From Pseudomonadota bacterium (GTDB lineage: Bacteria; Pseudomonadota; Gammaproteobacteria; Burkholderiales; Rhodocyclaceae), in contig JAPLQT010000128.1 of the NCBI GenBank assembly GCA_026399515.1, forward strand, positions 39,697 through 74,779: 35,083 bases of DNA, in the 5' to 3' direction. Shown here one piece after another: positions 8,037-16,684 of this stretch. The notes under the pieces were generated by a model. It did not search any database, was not told the origin of the DNA, and worked only from the letters and a program-made list of their open reading frames with translations. Made by a program: the position numbers and the translations under genes. Position 1 is the first letter of the stretch, and each line of letters begins with the position of its first letter.

Positions 8037-8949
8037 ACTTTCAGTCGATGACTTGCATCTGTCCTATGGCAGCAACGCCATTCTCAAGGGCGTGTCGATG
8101 CAGCTCTCCCAGGGCGAAGTGGTCTCCCTGCTCGGCCCGTCGGGCAGCGGCAAGACCACCCTGCTGCGCGCCGTGGCCGGTCTCGAACAACCGCACCAAG
8201 GCAGCATCCGTATCGACGACACGCTGGTATTCGACAGCGCTGCCGGCATCGAAATGCCGGCCGAACAGCGCGGCCTGGGCCTGGTCTTCCAGTCCTACGC
8301 CTTGTGGCCGCACAAGACCGTCTTCGACAACGTCGCCTACGCCCTCATCTACAATCCCCCGGTGATACTGCTGGATGAACCGCTCTCCAACCTCGACGCC
8401 AAGATGCGCGAGGAAGCCCGCGCCTGGTTGCGGGAGCTGATACTCGACCTGCAATTGTCCGCCCTCGTCGTCACCCACGACCAGGACGAGGCCATGGCCA
8501 TGTCCGATCGCATCCTGCTGCTCTCCGAAGGCCGTATCGAACAACAGGGAACGCCCCAGGAGATGTACGACGATCCGCACAGCCTGTTTTGCGCCGAGTT
8601 CATGGGCAACAATAACCGCATCGAAGGCAGCGTGTCGGAGCGTCGCGATGGCGAGGCCCGGCTGGTCGGCGAAGGCTGGCAGTTGTGGGGGCAGGCGCGC
8701 GGACGGCAAGGTGACAGCGGTGCGGGCGCCAACGGTACCGGCATGATCCGCCTGGAACGCGTGCGCCTGGCCGACGGCCCCGGTGAGAATCGCCTGCTGC
8801 TGCCCATCGTGACCTCGATGTTCCTGGGTGACCGCTGGGAATACCTGTTTCACGAGGGCCCCATCCGTCTGCGCGCTTACGGAAAGACACCGATTTCCGG
8901 AGGCGAACACTGGATCGAGATTCCCCGGTCGGATCTGTGGATTTTTTGA
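8029..8949 (+). CDS. ABC importer ATPase with internal deletion of the signature segment
   Basis: 306 residues, about 50 shorter than usual FbpC/PotA-type ATPases. Present are Walker A (GPSGSGKTT, about 36-44), the Q-loop (Gln88 in VFQSYALWP), Walker B with catalytic Glu (VILLDEP, 112-118), the D-loop SNLDA and the switch His150. A C-terminal TOBE-like regulatory region follows from about 190. The sequence jumps from VFDNVAYAL straight to IYNPPVILLDEP at residues 106-107. The whole helical subdomain and the LSGGQ signature plus QRVALARAL that must lie between are missing, without a frameshift. The signature completes the ATP site across the dimer, so this protein should be unable to hydrolyse ATP normally. 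Either the importer is dead, another ATPase substitutes, or the deletion is an assembly artefact. Confidence 0.9.
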   Translation: MIKLSVDDLHLSYGSNAILKGVSMQLSQGEVVSLLGPSGSGKTTLLRAVAGLEQPHQGSIRIDDTLVFDSAAGIEMPAEQRGLGLVFQSYALWPHKTVFDNVAYALIYNPPVILLDEPLSNLDAKMREEARAWLRELILDLQLSALVVTHDQDEAMAMSDRILLLSEGRIEQQGTPQEMYDDPHSLFCAEFMGNNNRIEGSVSERRDGEARLVGEGWQLWGQARGRQGDSGAGANGTGMIRLERVRLADGPGENRLLLPIVTSMFLGDRWEYLFHEGPIRLRAYGKTPISGGEHWIEIPRSDLWIF

Positions 8950-8992
8950 AATACCAACTACCGCCGCTTGCGCAGGCGCAGCTTCCAACTCG

Positions 8993-10099
8993 TTGCTGCA
9001 AGTCCGGGGAATAGATATCAAGGCATCAGCCAACACACCAAGCTATCTGCATCGCGGCCTGGCGATGCTGGGCAGCATGGTAGTCGCGTTCGCCGGAGCG
9101 CAGTTGTGGCGCTTCTGCCACCTGCCCCTGCCCTGGCTGGTCGGTTCCCTGTATGCCGTGGCCTTTGCCCGCATCTTCGGCTTGCCGCTGCTCGCCCCAC
9201 CTGGCAGCCGGCAGGGCGGGCAGTGGGTCATCGGCGCCAGCATCGGACTGTACTTCTCTTCCGCCGTCGTCGCCGAGCTACTGTCGCATGCCGCGCTCAT
9301 CCTCGTCATGGCATTGTGCTCGCTGCTCATGGGTGTGCTCGCTGCGGCCGTCATGGTGCGCCTGCGCCTGGCCGACCCGCCGACCGCCTTCTTCGCCTCG
9401 ATGCCTGGCGGCGCCGCCGAGATGTCCAACCTCGCCGACATGTGGCACGCCGCCGTCGATCGGGTTGCCGCCGCACATGCCATACGCGTCATGCTGGTGG
9501 TACTCATTGTTCCGCTGGCGATAACGCTCAGCAACAGTCACGGCACCGATCTGGCGGCGGTGACCGCGCATGAGGTCGTCTGGTCGCGCTTTCCCCTGAT
9601 GGCCGCCGCAAGCCTCGCGGGGGTCGCGATATTCACCGTCCTGCGCCTGCCCAACGTCTGGGTGCTCGGAACGCTGTGCGCCATCGCAACCCTGGGCATC
9701 GAAAACGTCCCGCTCTCGGCATTGCCCGGCTGGCTTTCCGCGACGGGCCAGCTATTGATCGGGGTGTCGTTGGGAAACCGCTTCGCTCCGGGCTTCCTCC
9801 GCAAAGCGCCGGCCTTCCTGGGCGGCATCGTCGTCATGACCATGGCCTTTCTGCTCGGCGTCGGTTTGCTGGCGCTATTGATAAGCTCCATCACGCGGCT
9901 GGAACTGGCCAGTCTGGTCCTGAGCTTTTCTCCCGGCGGCATCGCCGAAATGTCGATCACCGCCAGCAACCTGAATCTGGGCGTCCCCCTGGTGGTCGCC
10001 TCCCATGTCGCACGCCTGGTGATCCTGATGCTCCTGGCGCCCGCCGCCTATCGAGCGTTCGCGCGGATGCTTGGCCAAGTTCCCAAAGCGAGAAACTAA
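8993..10099 (+). CDS. AbrB-family duplicated membrane protein
   Basis: About 368 residues with some ten hydrophobic segments. It shows the internal duplication typical of the AbrB (AbrB_dup) membrane family: FFASMPGGAAEMSNLAD in the first half and LSFSPGGIAEMSITASN in the second. Each is followed by a conserved HxxR segment (HAIRVMLV, HVARLVIL). The family's biochemical role is not well established; members are often annotated as putative regulators or transporters and commonly sit beside organic-acid or iron-type importers. The start is uncertain: TTG 8993 gives a normal length, ATG 9065 would cut into the first membrane segment, and ATG 8828 would overlap the ATPase by 122 bases. It is the last gene of the uptake operon. 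Confidence 0.82.
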   Translation: MLQVRGIDIKASANTPSYLHRGLAMLGSMVVAFAGAQLWRFCHLPLPWLVGSLYAVAFARIFGLPLLAPPGSRQGGQWVIGASIGLYFSSAVVAELLSHAALILVMALCSLLMGVLAAAVMVRLRLADPPTAFFASMPGGAAEMSNLADMWHAAVDRVAAAHAIRVMLVVLIVPLAITLSNSHGTDLAAVTAHEVVWSRFPLMAAASLAGVAIFTVLRLPNVWVLGTLCAIATLGIENVPLSALPGWLSATGQLLIGVSLGNRFAPGFLRKAPAFLGGIVVMTMAFLLGVGLLALLISSITRLELASLVLSFSPGGIAEMSITASNLNLGVPLVVASHVARLVILMLLAPAAYRAFARMLGQVPKARN

Positions 10100-10157
10100 G
10101 CGGCGGAAATCCGGCTAACGGCGCAGCTTATTGCGCAGCGTTCGAGCTGACCACAGT

Positions 10158-10922
10158 CTAGCCTTGATTTGACTTCAGTCGGATGGCTGTGGGTGACAAG
10201 ACTTGAACAGAGATCTCCGCCGATAGGGACGCACTTGAATTAAACCAGTCCCGAAGGCCAGTACCACCCATAATCCGGGGTGTTCCATTCGTGTTTGCAC
10301 GCCGATTGATGGTGCCGAGAATCGGCTGCTCACTGGTTCCGAGGAACAACTCGATCGTTTCGCCATCAGCGCCGATGAATTTCTGAGAGGAAATGCCTAC
10401 ATTGAAAAAACCATATCGATAATAGGTTGGCTGTAGAACAAAGGAAAATGTTCCAACTGTCCGGGCTACCGGTTCACGCTCTGATCCCGGCTCTGACTCA
10501 GCCTCCGCTGTTATTGATGTGGAAGCATCTTCGGACGCACCTCCGTTCCATTCTGGATCAATCACTCGAATGATGTCGTCTTCCAGCGCGGCGGCAAGGT
10601 TCAGATGGAACTGCCCGTAGTGAAGAAGTCCACTGTCAGGAAGGGCGAAGATTTCAACGGCAACACCTTCTGAGAGGAGGTCTTTGATACGCCGATGGTT
10701 GTTGACGTTGGTTGTCTGCGTCTTTCCTGGCGTCTTGTATCCCGTCATTCGCACTGCCAATGCACGCACGGTCTTGCCTATATACTTAACTTGACCATCG
10801 CATATGAATGCATAAAGGATATTTTTCTGCGACGAATGTCGAAGCAGCTCGCACTTGAGCTTGCCGTTGTCCAGAATCCAATGACCCGCAGGCTCGAAGC
10901 CGATGTCTAGAAGTCTGTTCAT
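10158..10922 (-). CDS. GIY-YIG nuclease-like protein of an accessory island
   Basis: 254 residues. The N-terminal part has the GIY-YIG nuclease core: NILYAF (GIY-like strand, about 34-39), KYIGKT (YIG strand, 46-51), Arg58, Asn/His region NVNNHRRI, Glu114 (AALEDDII) and Asn126 (EWNGG). These are the expected catalytic Tyr/Arg/Glu/Asn positions. The C-terminal 100 residues (NVGISSQKFI, LGTINRRANTNGTPRI, GLRDWF) form a separate domain. It may be a DNA-recognition domain resembling the B3-like fold of some restriction enzymes, but this is weakly supported. It is less GC-rich than its flanks, consistent with transfer. It lies 66 bases downstream of an HTH antitoxin-like gene on the same strand, with no strong ribosome site. 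It could be a restriction-type nuclease or a toxin. Confidence 0.75.
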   Translation of the reverse strand: MNRLLDIGFEPAGHWILDNGKLKCELLRHSSQKNILYAFICDGQVKYIGKTVRALAVRMTGYKTPGKTQTTNVNNHRRIKDLLSEGVAVEIFALPDSGLLHYGQFHLNLAAALEDDIIRVIDPEWNGGASEDASTSITAEAESEPGSEREPVARTVGTFSFVLQPTYYRYGFFNVGISSQKFIGADGETIELFLGTSEQPILGTINRRANTNGTPRIMGGTGLRDWFNSSASLSAEISVQVLSPTAIRLKSNQG

Positions 10923-10971
10923 AAGGGCTACTTTGTTATCGGGGACAGTCTTGCGCCCTAATTTTCAAGCT

Positions 10972-10985
10972 TGCCGCCGGCGGCA
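10972..10985. repeat. 14-bp perfect palindrome between the HTH and GIY-YIG genes
   Basis: TGCCGCCGGCGGCA is a perfect palindrome just after the HTH gene stop. It may form a small hairpin that dampens read-through into the nuclease gene; there is no T-tract in the direction of transcription, so termination is uncertain. Confidence 0.4.
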
Positions 10986-10988
10986 TGT

Positions 10989-11438
10989 TCAATAGCCAAG
11001 CCGATGGCGTTGCGAGAAAGCCGCGAGTTCCTTTAACGTCGATTCGCGCTGGGCGTCCCTTGTACGCTGGTACTTCAGCACGGCGCGCCGAGCAACGCGA
11101 CGATGGCGACCGACCTTGGGCAGTTGGGGAATCTGTCCTGTGTCCAGCAGCTTAACCAGATGTGGGCGCGATACGTTGAGGAGATTCGCCGCCTCCTGAG
11201 TGGTCATGGCGTCGTCGTCTTCGATGACCTGAACCTGTTTTCCAGCGAGGAGCAATTCCGTTGTCCGCTCGATCACGCCAGTCAGCGAATCAACCATATC
11301 GATCATAGCGTCAGGGGATGTATTCCCCGGCCTTCCCTTCTGGACGACGGAGATGACAGCCCGTGCGGATTTTTCGCATGCTCCGCGCAGCAATGGCTTC
11401 CGTTTGACACGTGGCTGCGTTGCAGTTGTTGGCCGCAT
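10989..11438 (-). CDS. Excisionase-type HTH protein, antitoxin-like
   Basis: 149 residues. The MerR/excisionase-type helix-turn-helix is at about 78-123: MTTQEAANLLNVSRPHLVKL, then PKVGRHRRVARRAVLKY. A charged C-terminal tail follows (RTRDAQRESTLKELAAFSQ). Proteins with this exact layout are typically antitoxins placed just upstream of a PIN-domain RNase toxin. No PIN gene follows here; the next gene on the strand is the GIY-YIG protein. ATG 11438 is preceded by a GGGG site and by a clear promoter with an inverted repeat, as expected of an autoregulated antitoxin. It could instead be a lone regulator left after loss of its toxin. Confidence 0.75.
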   Translation of the reverse strand: MRPTTATQPRVKRKPLLRGACEKSARAVISVVQKGRPGNTSPDAMIDMVDSLTGVIERTTELLLAGKQVQVIEDDDAMTTQEAANLLNVSRPHLVKLLDTGQIPQLPKVGRHRRVARRAVLKYQRTRDAQRESTLKELAAFSQRHRLGY

Positions 11439-11463
11439 GGCGAATTCCCCTGCCGTTACTAAC

Positions 11464-11497
11464 GTTTCGATTATATACAGTTATTCGAAACATTCAA
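11464..11497 (-). promoter_or_regulatory. Promoter and inverted-repeat operator of the antitoxin-like gene
   Basis: On the minus strand, a -35 box TTGAAT (11497-11492) and a -10 box TATAAT (11475-11470) are 16 bases apart. The arms GTTTCGA (11491-11485) and TCGAAAC (11470-11464) flank a 14-base spacer and straddle the promoter core. Binding by the gene's own HTH product would block polymerase; that is inference from the toxin-antitoxin pattern. Confidence 0.65.
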
Positions 11498-11543
11498 GGA
11501 AGGGGACTCGCCCGCCGGGGCAAGACCCGGCATTCCAAAAACG

Positions 11544-13820
11544 TCACCCCGCCTGATGGTTCGCGTCCACCACCGCCAGCGCCGTCATATTCACCAGCCG
11601 CCGAACTGTCGCCGTCGGCGTCAATATATGTACCGGCTTGGCCGTGCCGAGCAGGATAGGCCCGACCGTGATGCCGTCGCCGCTGGTGACCTTGAGAAGA
11701 TTGAAGGCAATGTTGGCCGCATCGACATTGGGCATGATCAGCAGGTTGGCTTCGCCTTTCAAACGGCTGTCCGGATAAATCCTGCTGCGGATCGCCTCCG
11801 ACAAGGCCGCGTCGGCATGCATTTCGCCATCGACTTCGAGATCCGGCGCACGCTTCTCGATGATGGCCCGCGCCCGGCGCATCTTGTGGGCGGACCCCGA
11901 CTGGACGCTGCCGAAGTTCGAATGCGACAACAGGGCAACCTTCGGCGTGAGACCGAAGCGCCGCACTTCCTCGGCGGCCATCAGCGCGATATCGGCGAGT
12001 TCTTCGGCGCTCGGATCCTCGTTGACATAAGTATCGCAAATGAACATGGTGTTTTTCGGCAGCATGACCAGGTTCATCGCGGCGAAATTGGTGGCGTGCT
12101 CCTCCAGTCCGATGACGTCGGCGATGTGCTTGAGGTGCTGGGCATGACCGCCCGAGGTGCCGCACAGCATGGCATCGACATAGCCGCCGCGCAGCAGCAT
12201 GGCGCCGATCAGGGTGGCGTTGCTGCGCAACGCTTGCTTGGCCAATTCCGGCGTTACGCCGGAACGCCCCATCAGCTTGTGATAGTCGGTCGACAGCTCG
12301 CGATAGCGCGGGTCGGCATCGGGATTGATGATCTCGAAATCGCGTCCGCCGATGATACGCAGGCCGGCTTTCTTGAGCCGCATCTCGATCACTTCCGGAC
12401 GCCCGATCACCACCGGCCGCGCCAGGCCTTCGTCGAGCACCGCCTGGATGGCGCGCAGCACGCGCTCTTCCTCGCCCTCGGCATAGAGTACTTTACGCGG
12501 CGCCTTCTTCGCGGCGGCGAACACCGGTTTCATGATGAAACCGGAGTGATAGACGAAGTTGTTCAACTGTTCGCGGTAGGCATCGAGATCTGCAATCGGT
12601 CGCGTCGCCACACCCGAGGCCATGGCGGCCTCGGCGACGCGCGGGGCAATCTTGACGATCAGGCGCGGATCGAAGGGTCTCGGGATCAGATATTCCGGAC
12701 CGAACTTGAGGCTCTCGCCGCCGTAGGCCATGGCGACCACGTCGGAGGCTTCCGCCTGGGCCAGCTCGGCGATGGCGCGCACCGCGGCGAGTTTCATCGC
12801 CTCGTTGATGGTGGACGCGCCGGCATCCAGCGCACCCCTGAAGATGAAAGGGAAGCAAAGGACGTTGTTCACCTGGTTGGGGTAATCGGAGCGACCGGTC
12901 GCCATGATGGCATCGTCACGGACGGACTTGACCTGCTCCGGCGAAATCTCCGGATTGGGATTGGCCAGCGCCAGGATCAACGGTTTCGGCGCCATCTTCG
13001 CGACCATCTCGGGCTTCAGCACGCCGCCGGCGGACAGGCCGAGAAACACATCGGCGCCGACGATCACTTCGCCCAGCGTGCGGGCACTACTTGCCTTGGC
13101 ATAGCGCGCCTTGATGGGATCCATCTCCTCGACACGGCCTTCATAGACCAGGCCATGGATGTCCGTCACCCAGATGTTCTCGACCTTGACGCCCAGCGCC
13201 ACCAGCATTTCCAGGCAGGCCAGCGCAGCCGCCCCGGCGCCGCTGGTCACCAGCTTGACCTCGCCGATGTCCTTGCCGATCAGCATCAAGCCGTTCAACA
13301 CCGCCGCGCCCACGACGATGGCCGTGCCATGCTGGTCATCGTGGAAGACCGGGATTTTCATGCGCTCGCGCAGCTTGCGCTCGATGTAAAAGCACTCCGG
13401 CGCCTTGATGTCTTCCAGATTGATCCCGCCGAAAGTCGGCTCCAGCGCGGCTATCATGTCGATCAGCTTGTCCGGGTCGAGTTCCGCGAGTTCCAGATCG
13501 AACACGTCGATGCCGGCGAACTTCTTGAACAGCACCCCCTTGCCTTCCATCACCGGTTTGGCGGCCATCGGACCGATGTTGCCCAGGCCGAGCACGGCCG
13601 TGCCGTTGGTGACCACCGCGACCAGGTTGGCGCGGCTGGTCAGCCTGCTGACCTGGGAAGGATCGGCGACGATGGCCTCGCAAGCGATGGCGACGCCCGG
13701 GGTATAGGCCAGAGCCAGGTCGCGCTGGTTGGTCAGTCCCTTGGTCGGGACGACGGAAATCTTTCCGGGTGTCGGGAAGGTGTGGTACTCGAGAGCGGCT
13801 GCGGTCAGGTCTTTTTCCAT
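11544..13820 (-). CDS. maeB: NADP-dependent malic enzyme with phosphotransacetylase-like domain
   Basis: About 758 residues in three domains, the long MaeB form. The malic enzyme N-terminal domain has the conserved TPGVA..C segment and IDVFDLEL. It is followed by the NAD(P)-binding domain ([11 protein letters not shown], then [16 protein letters not shown]). The phosphotransacetylase-like C-terminal domain begins around residue 430 ([15 protein letters not shown]) and ends near [17 protein letters not shown]. It decarboxylates malate to pyruvate with NADP reduction in the cytosol; the C-terminal domain is regulatory in known MaeB, not catalytic. ATG 13820 is used; a TTG at 13829 is also in frame. 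It stands alone, reading towards the accessory island, with mpl upstream on the same strand. Confidence 0.96.
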   Translation of the reverse strand: MEKDLTAAALEYHTFPTPGKISVVPTKGLTNQRDLALAYTPGVAIACEAIVADPSQVSRLTSRANLVAVVTNGTAVLGLGNIGPMAAKPVMEGKGVLFKKFAGIDVFDLELAELDPDKLIDMIAALEPTFGGINLEDIKAPECFYIERKLRERMKIPVFHDDQHGTAIVVGAAVLNGLMLIGKDIGEVKLVTSGAGAAALACLEMLVALGVKVENIWVTDIHGLVYEGRVEEMDPIKARYAKASSARTLGEVIVGADVFLGLSAGGVLKPEMVAKMAPKPLILALANPNPEISPEQVKSVRDDAIMATGRSDYPNQVNNVLCFPFIFRGALDAGASTINEAMKLAAVRAIAELAQAEASDVVAMAYGGESLKFGPEYLIPRPFDPRLIVKIAPRVAEAAMASGVATRPIADLDAYREQLNNFVYHSGFIMKPVFAAAKKAPRKVLYAEGEEERVLRAIQAVLDEGLARPVVIGRPEVIEMRLKKAGLRIIGGRDFEIINPDADPRYRELSTDYHKLMGRSGVTPELAKQALRSNATLIGAMLLRGGYVDAMLCGTSGGHAQHLKHIADVIGLEEHATNFAAMNLVMLPKNTMFICDTYVNEDPSAEELADIALMAAEEVRRFGLTPKVALLSHSNFGSVQSGSAHKMRRARAIIEKRAPDLEVDGEMHADAALSEAIRSRIYPDSRLKGEANLLIMPNVDAANIAFNLLKVTSGDGITVGPILLGTAKPVHILTPTATVRRLVNMTALAVVDANHQAG

Positions 13821-13914
13821 GTTCTCCAACTCATTCGGTCAAAGCGCAATGATACAGCGCGGTGATGGACAGCGTCGTTGTGGATTGCCGCAATAGCGCG
13901 GGCATCTTGCGGGT

Positions 13915-15273
13915 CTAGGTCGTTTCGGCAAGCAATCGGAGCAACTTCGAGTGCAAGCCGCCGAAGGCGCCATTGCTCATCACCAACACTTGATCGCCCG
14001 GTTTCGCAATCGCCGCTATTTCGCCCGCCATGGCATCGATATCCTCGAAGGTCCGGGCCTTGTCCCCGAGCGGCGCCAGGGCTTCCGCGACATCCCAGCC
14101 GAGTTTGTGCGCATAGCAGAATACCGCCTCGGCTCCGGCCAGGCTGTCTGGCAGACGCGCCTTCATGCTGCCCAGCTTCATGGTGTTGGAACGCGGCTCC
14201 AACACCGCAATGATGCGATTTCCGCCGACGCGTCCGCGCAGGCCCTCGATGGTGGCGGAGATCGCCGTCGGATGATGGGCGAAATCGTCATAAACCGTCA
14301 CGCCGCGCACGGTTCCCCGCACTTCCAGACGCCGTTTGACGCCTTGAAAGCGGGTCAGTGCCTGAAGCGCGACATCCGTTGGGACGCCGGCATGACGCGC
14401 GGCGGCGATGGCGGCCAAGGCATTGGCGCGATTGTGAGCCCCCGGCAGCGCCACGCGGGTACGCCCGATCTCCTTCCCCGCCAGGCTCACCATGAAGCCG
14501 TCGGCGCCAACGGATGTTTCTTCCCCGGCCTGCCAACCCTCCGCGCTGTTGAACCACTCGATCGGTGTCCAGCAGCCCCGGGCGAAAACGCGCTTCAAGG
14601 ATGCTTCCGCGGCATTGGCGACGATCAGGCCATTGTTTGGCAGAGTGCGAACCAAGTGATGGAATTGCGTCTCGATCGCGGCAAGATCGGCGAAGATGTC
14701 GGCATGATCGAACTCCAGGTTATTGAGAATCGCGGTACGGGGGCGGTAATGCAGGAATTTCGAGCGCTTGTCGCAGAACGCCGTGTCGTATTCGTCCGCC
14801 TCGATCACGAAGAAAGGCGAAGCCGTGAGCCGTGCCGACACGCCGAAATCCTGGGGGACGCCTCCCACCAGGAACCCCGGATTCAAACCGGCTTCCTCCA
14901 GAATCCAGGTCAGCAAGGAAGTCGTCGTGGTCTTGCCGTGGGTGCCCGCCACGGCCAACACCCATTTCCCCCTCAGGATATGCTCGGCCAGCCATTGAGG
15001 ACCGGAGGTATAAGGCAGGTCGCGGGCGAGAATTTCCTCCAGCAAGGGATTGCCGCGCGAGATGGCATTGCCGATGATGAACAGGTCGGGCGCCAATTCC
15101 GCCTGGCTCGCAGCATAGCCTTCGGTGAGGGCAATTCCCTGCTCCGCCAGCTGGGTGCTCATCGGCGGATAGACATTGGCGTCGCAGCCGCTGACGCTAT
15201 GCCCGGCGGAGCGCGCCAATAGCGCGATTCCACCCATGAAAGTCCCGCAAATGCCGAGGATATGGATGTGCAT
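13915..15273 (-). CDS. mpl: UDP-N-acetylmuramate:L-alanyl-gamma-D-glutamyl-meso-diaminopimelate ligase
   Basis: 452 residues, normal for Mpl. The start ATG 15273 is chosen because it places the family N-terminus MHIHILGICGTFMGG at residue 1; the frame is open further upstream but that extension has no family character. The dinucleotide-like UDP-binding loop is at the N-terminus. The Mur-ligase ATP loop AVAGTHGKTTT lies around residue 107, followed by the EADEYDTAF segment and the C-terminal Mur ligase domain (YDDFAHHPTAI). It recycles murein tripeptide by joining it to UDP-MurNAc in the cytosol. It is divergent from the unknown protein at 15362 with an 88-base gap that contains TATAAT on the minus strand as a possible -10. 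Confidence 0.96.
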   Translation of the reverse strand: MHIHILGICGTFMGGIALLARSAGHSVSGCDANVYPPMSTQLAEQGIALTEGYAASQAELAPDLFIIGNAISRGNPLLEEILARDLPYTSGPQWLAEHILRGKWVLAVAGTHGKTTTTSLLTWILEEAGLNPGFLVGGVPQDFGVSARLTASPFFVIEADEYDTAFCDKRSKFLHYRPRTAILNNLEFDHADIFADLAAIETQFHHLVRTLPNNGLIVANAAEASLKRVFARGCWTPIEWFNSAEGWQAGEETSVGADGFMVSLAGKEIGRTRVALPGAHNRANALAAIAAARHAGVPTDVALQALTRFQGVKRRLEVRGTVRGVTVYDDFAHHPTAISATIEGLRGRVGGNRIIAVLEPRSNTMKLGSMKARLPDSLAGAEAVFCYAHKLGWDVAEALAPLGDKARTFEDIDAMAGEIAAIAKPGDQVLVMSNGAFGGLHSKLLRLLAETT

Positions 15274-15361
15274 GGTCGAGTGGAAAATTCCGGGGGTGAA
15301 AAGGAATTCGGCGGGGTGTGTAAAATGACGCGGAATTATAGTCGATAGCCAATACCCCGCC

Positions 15362-15991
15362 ATGCCTCGCAATGCCAAGCACTCCCGGCACTCCCATCAC
15401 TCCGAAACCATGCGGCGCGACATTACCAGTTTGGCTGCGCGCCTGATGGCCGAGGAAGGCATTTCCAGCTACGGCTTTGCCAAACGCAAGGCCGCCAAAC
15501 AACTCGGGGTTCCTGCTAGCGAAGTGTTACCGGGTAATCAGGAAATCGAAACCGCGCTGCGCGACTATATGGCGCTGTACCAGGAAGACGAGCTGCCTGA
15601 GCGCTTGACCTTGCTCAGACGGGAAGCGCTCGAGCTCATGCGTCTACTCGAAGCATTCAACCCATACCTCACCGGTGCCGCGCTCGATGGTAGCGCCGGC
15701 CGTTATGCAACAGCGGAAATCGAATTGTTCGCCGATAGCCCAAAAGATGTAGAGATCTTCTTACTAAATAGAGGTATTTGCTTCGAACATGCCGACATCC
15801 GTCACAGCGGCTCTCGCCCCGGCCCAAATCAACCCGAAGCCCGATTGAGACTCGAAGGCGGGGATACGACGATACAACTGTCCATCTACCCCCATTCCCT
15901 GGAGCGTGTCCATCGGCGCAATCCGCATACCGGTGAAGTTGCCGGACGGGCGAATGCCGCGGCTGTCGCCAAATTACTGGAGCAGGCATGA
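15362..15991 (+). CDS. Conserved protein of unknown function between mpl and a TlpA-like gene
   Basis: 209 residues, soluble, with no signal peptide. The N-terminus is rich in His and Ser (HSRHSHHSE), then a helical region (RRDITSLAARLMAEEG to about residue 105). A mixed alpha/beta C-terminal part follows (ATAEIELFADSPKDVEIFLLNRGICFEH, HTGEVAGRANAAAV). A protein of this type is commonly found next to mpl in Betaproteobacteria and is variably annotated, including as nucleotidyltransferase-like. I see no decisive catalytic motif. It overlaps the downstream TlpA-like gene by four bases (ATGA), so the two are translationally coupled. Confidence 0.85.
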   Translation: MPRNAKHSRHSHHSETMRRDITSLAARLMAEEGISSYGFAKRKAAKQLGVPASEVLPGNQEIETALRDYMALYQEDELPERLTLLRREALELMRLLEAFNPYLTGAALDGSAGRYATAEIELFADSPKDVEIFLLNRGICFEHADIRHSGSRPGPNQPEARLRLEGGDTTIQLSIYPHSLERVHRRNPHTGEVAGRANAAAVAKLLEQA

Positions 15992-16545
15992 GTCCCAAGG
16001 CCCGTTATGCCCTGATCGTCGGTCTGGCTGTCGTTGCAGCCGTTGCCGGCTATGTGGCCGCCACATTCAACCACCAGCAGTCGATGAAACCAGCCGACAT
16101 CCCGCCGCGCGACGCGCAACACGCCACCTCGGCGCTAATGGGGATGACGCTTCCCAATGCGAGCGCAGTTGAACAATCGCTCCGTCAGTGGCAAGGGAAG
16201 GTACTGGTAGTGAATTTCTGGGCCGCTTGGTGCCTGCCTTGCCGCGAGGAGATGCCCGGCTTCTCTCGACTGCATGCGAAATATGCGGCTAAAGGTGTTC
16301 AATTTGTAGGGATCGCCTTCGATTCAGCGGACAACGTGAAGGAATTTTCAAATCTGACTCCGGTCTCCTATCCCCTCCTCATCGGCAGTTCAGCCTTGAT
16401 GCCGATTACCGCCGAATTGGGCGATGCCGTAGGCGGTTTGCCATTTACCGTGATCATCGGTCGTGATGGCTCGCTGGTTCAAACTCGGTTGGGACTCTGG
16501 AAAGAAGCGGCGCTGGAAGCCATCCTCGCCGACCAGCCCCGGTAA
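15988..16545 (+). CDS. TlpA/ResA-family membrane-anchored thioredoxin
   Basis: 185 residues. One N-terminal membrane anchor spans about residues 8-26 (ALIVGLAVVAAVAGYVAA). The periplasmic thioredoxin fold has the redox motif C82-L-P-C85 preceded by FWAAW. The cis-proline region is GGLPFTVIIGRDG near residue 150. Proteins of this type reduce disulfides outside the membrane, often for cytochrome c maturation or CuA assembly. The cytochrome oxidase operon begins 258 bases downstream, which fits such a role but does not prove it. It is coupled to the preceding gene by an ATGA overlap. Confidence 0.93.
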   Translation: MSPKARYALIVGLAVVAAVAGYVAATFNHQQSMKPADIPPRDAQHATSALMGMTLPNASAVEQSLRQWQGKVLVVNFWAAWCLPCREEMPGFSRLHAKYAAKGVQFVGIAFDSADNVKEFSNLTPVSYPLLIGSSALMPITAELGDAVGGLPFTVIIGRDGSLVQTRLGLWKEAALEAILADQPR

Positions 16546-16562
16546 GCCTGATCCGTTTCAAA

Positions 16563-16597
16563 GCGGGACCCCGTCCCGCCGCTGTCAGGAACAGCGG
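16563..16597 (+). terminator. Two adjacent hairpins after the TlpA-like gene
   Basis: GCGGGAC-CCC-GTCCCGC (16563-16579) is followed immediately by CCGCTGT-CAGGA-ACAGCGG (16579-16597). Both stems are perfect 7-bp arms. No run of T follows, so intrinsic termination is likely partial. They separate the TlpA-like gene from the cox operon. Confidence 0.45.
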
Positions 16598-16633
16598 AGC
16601 ATTTACCACAAGACCGGACAAGTCCAAGGACCC

Positions 16634-16648
16634 GCGACAATTTGTCGC
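16634..16648. promoter_or_regulatory. RegA/PrrA/RegR-like inverted repeat upstream of coxB
   Basis: GCGACAATTTGTCGC is a perfect inverted repeat (7-bp arms around one T). It matches the GCGnC...GnCGC pattern remembered for redox response regulators of the RegA/PrrA/RegR family, which control respiratory oxidase genes. It lies about 155 bases before the coxB start. Assignment is by pattern only. Confidence 0.5.
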
Positions 16649-16684
16649 AACCGAACTTGCGCTCCAATATAGTTGAAGTTAGAA

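Noticed and set aside
8828-8992. Upstream ATG start for the AbrB-type gene
   Set aside because: It would overlap the ATPase by 122 bases and add a non-hydrophobic leader unlike the family.
10923-10988. Remnant of a PIN toxin between the HTH and GIY-YIG genes
   Set aside because: Only 66 bases remain and no frame resembles a PIN domain.
11556-13865. 769-codon open frame opposite maeB
   Set aside because: It mirrors a clearly recognised MaeB protein; its translation is low-complexity His/Arg/Gln-rich, as expected of the antisense of GC-rich coding DNA.
13951-15222. 423-codon open frame opposite mpl
   Set aside because: Antisense shadow of a well-conserved Mur ligase; no family features.
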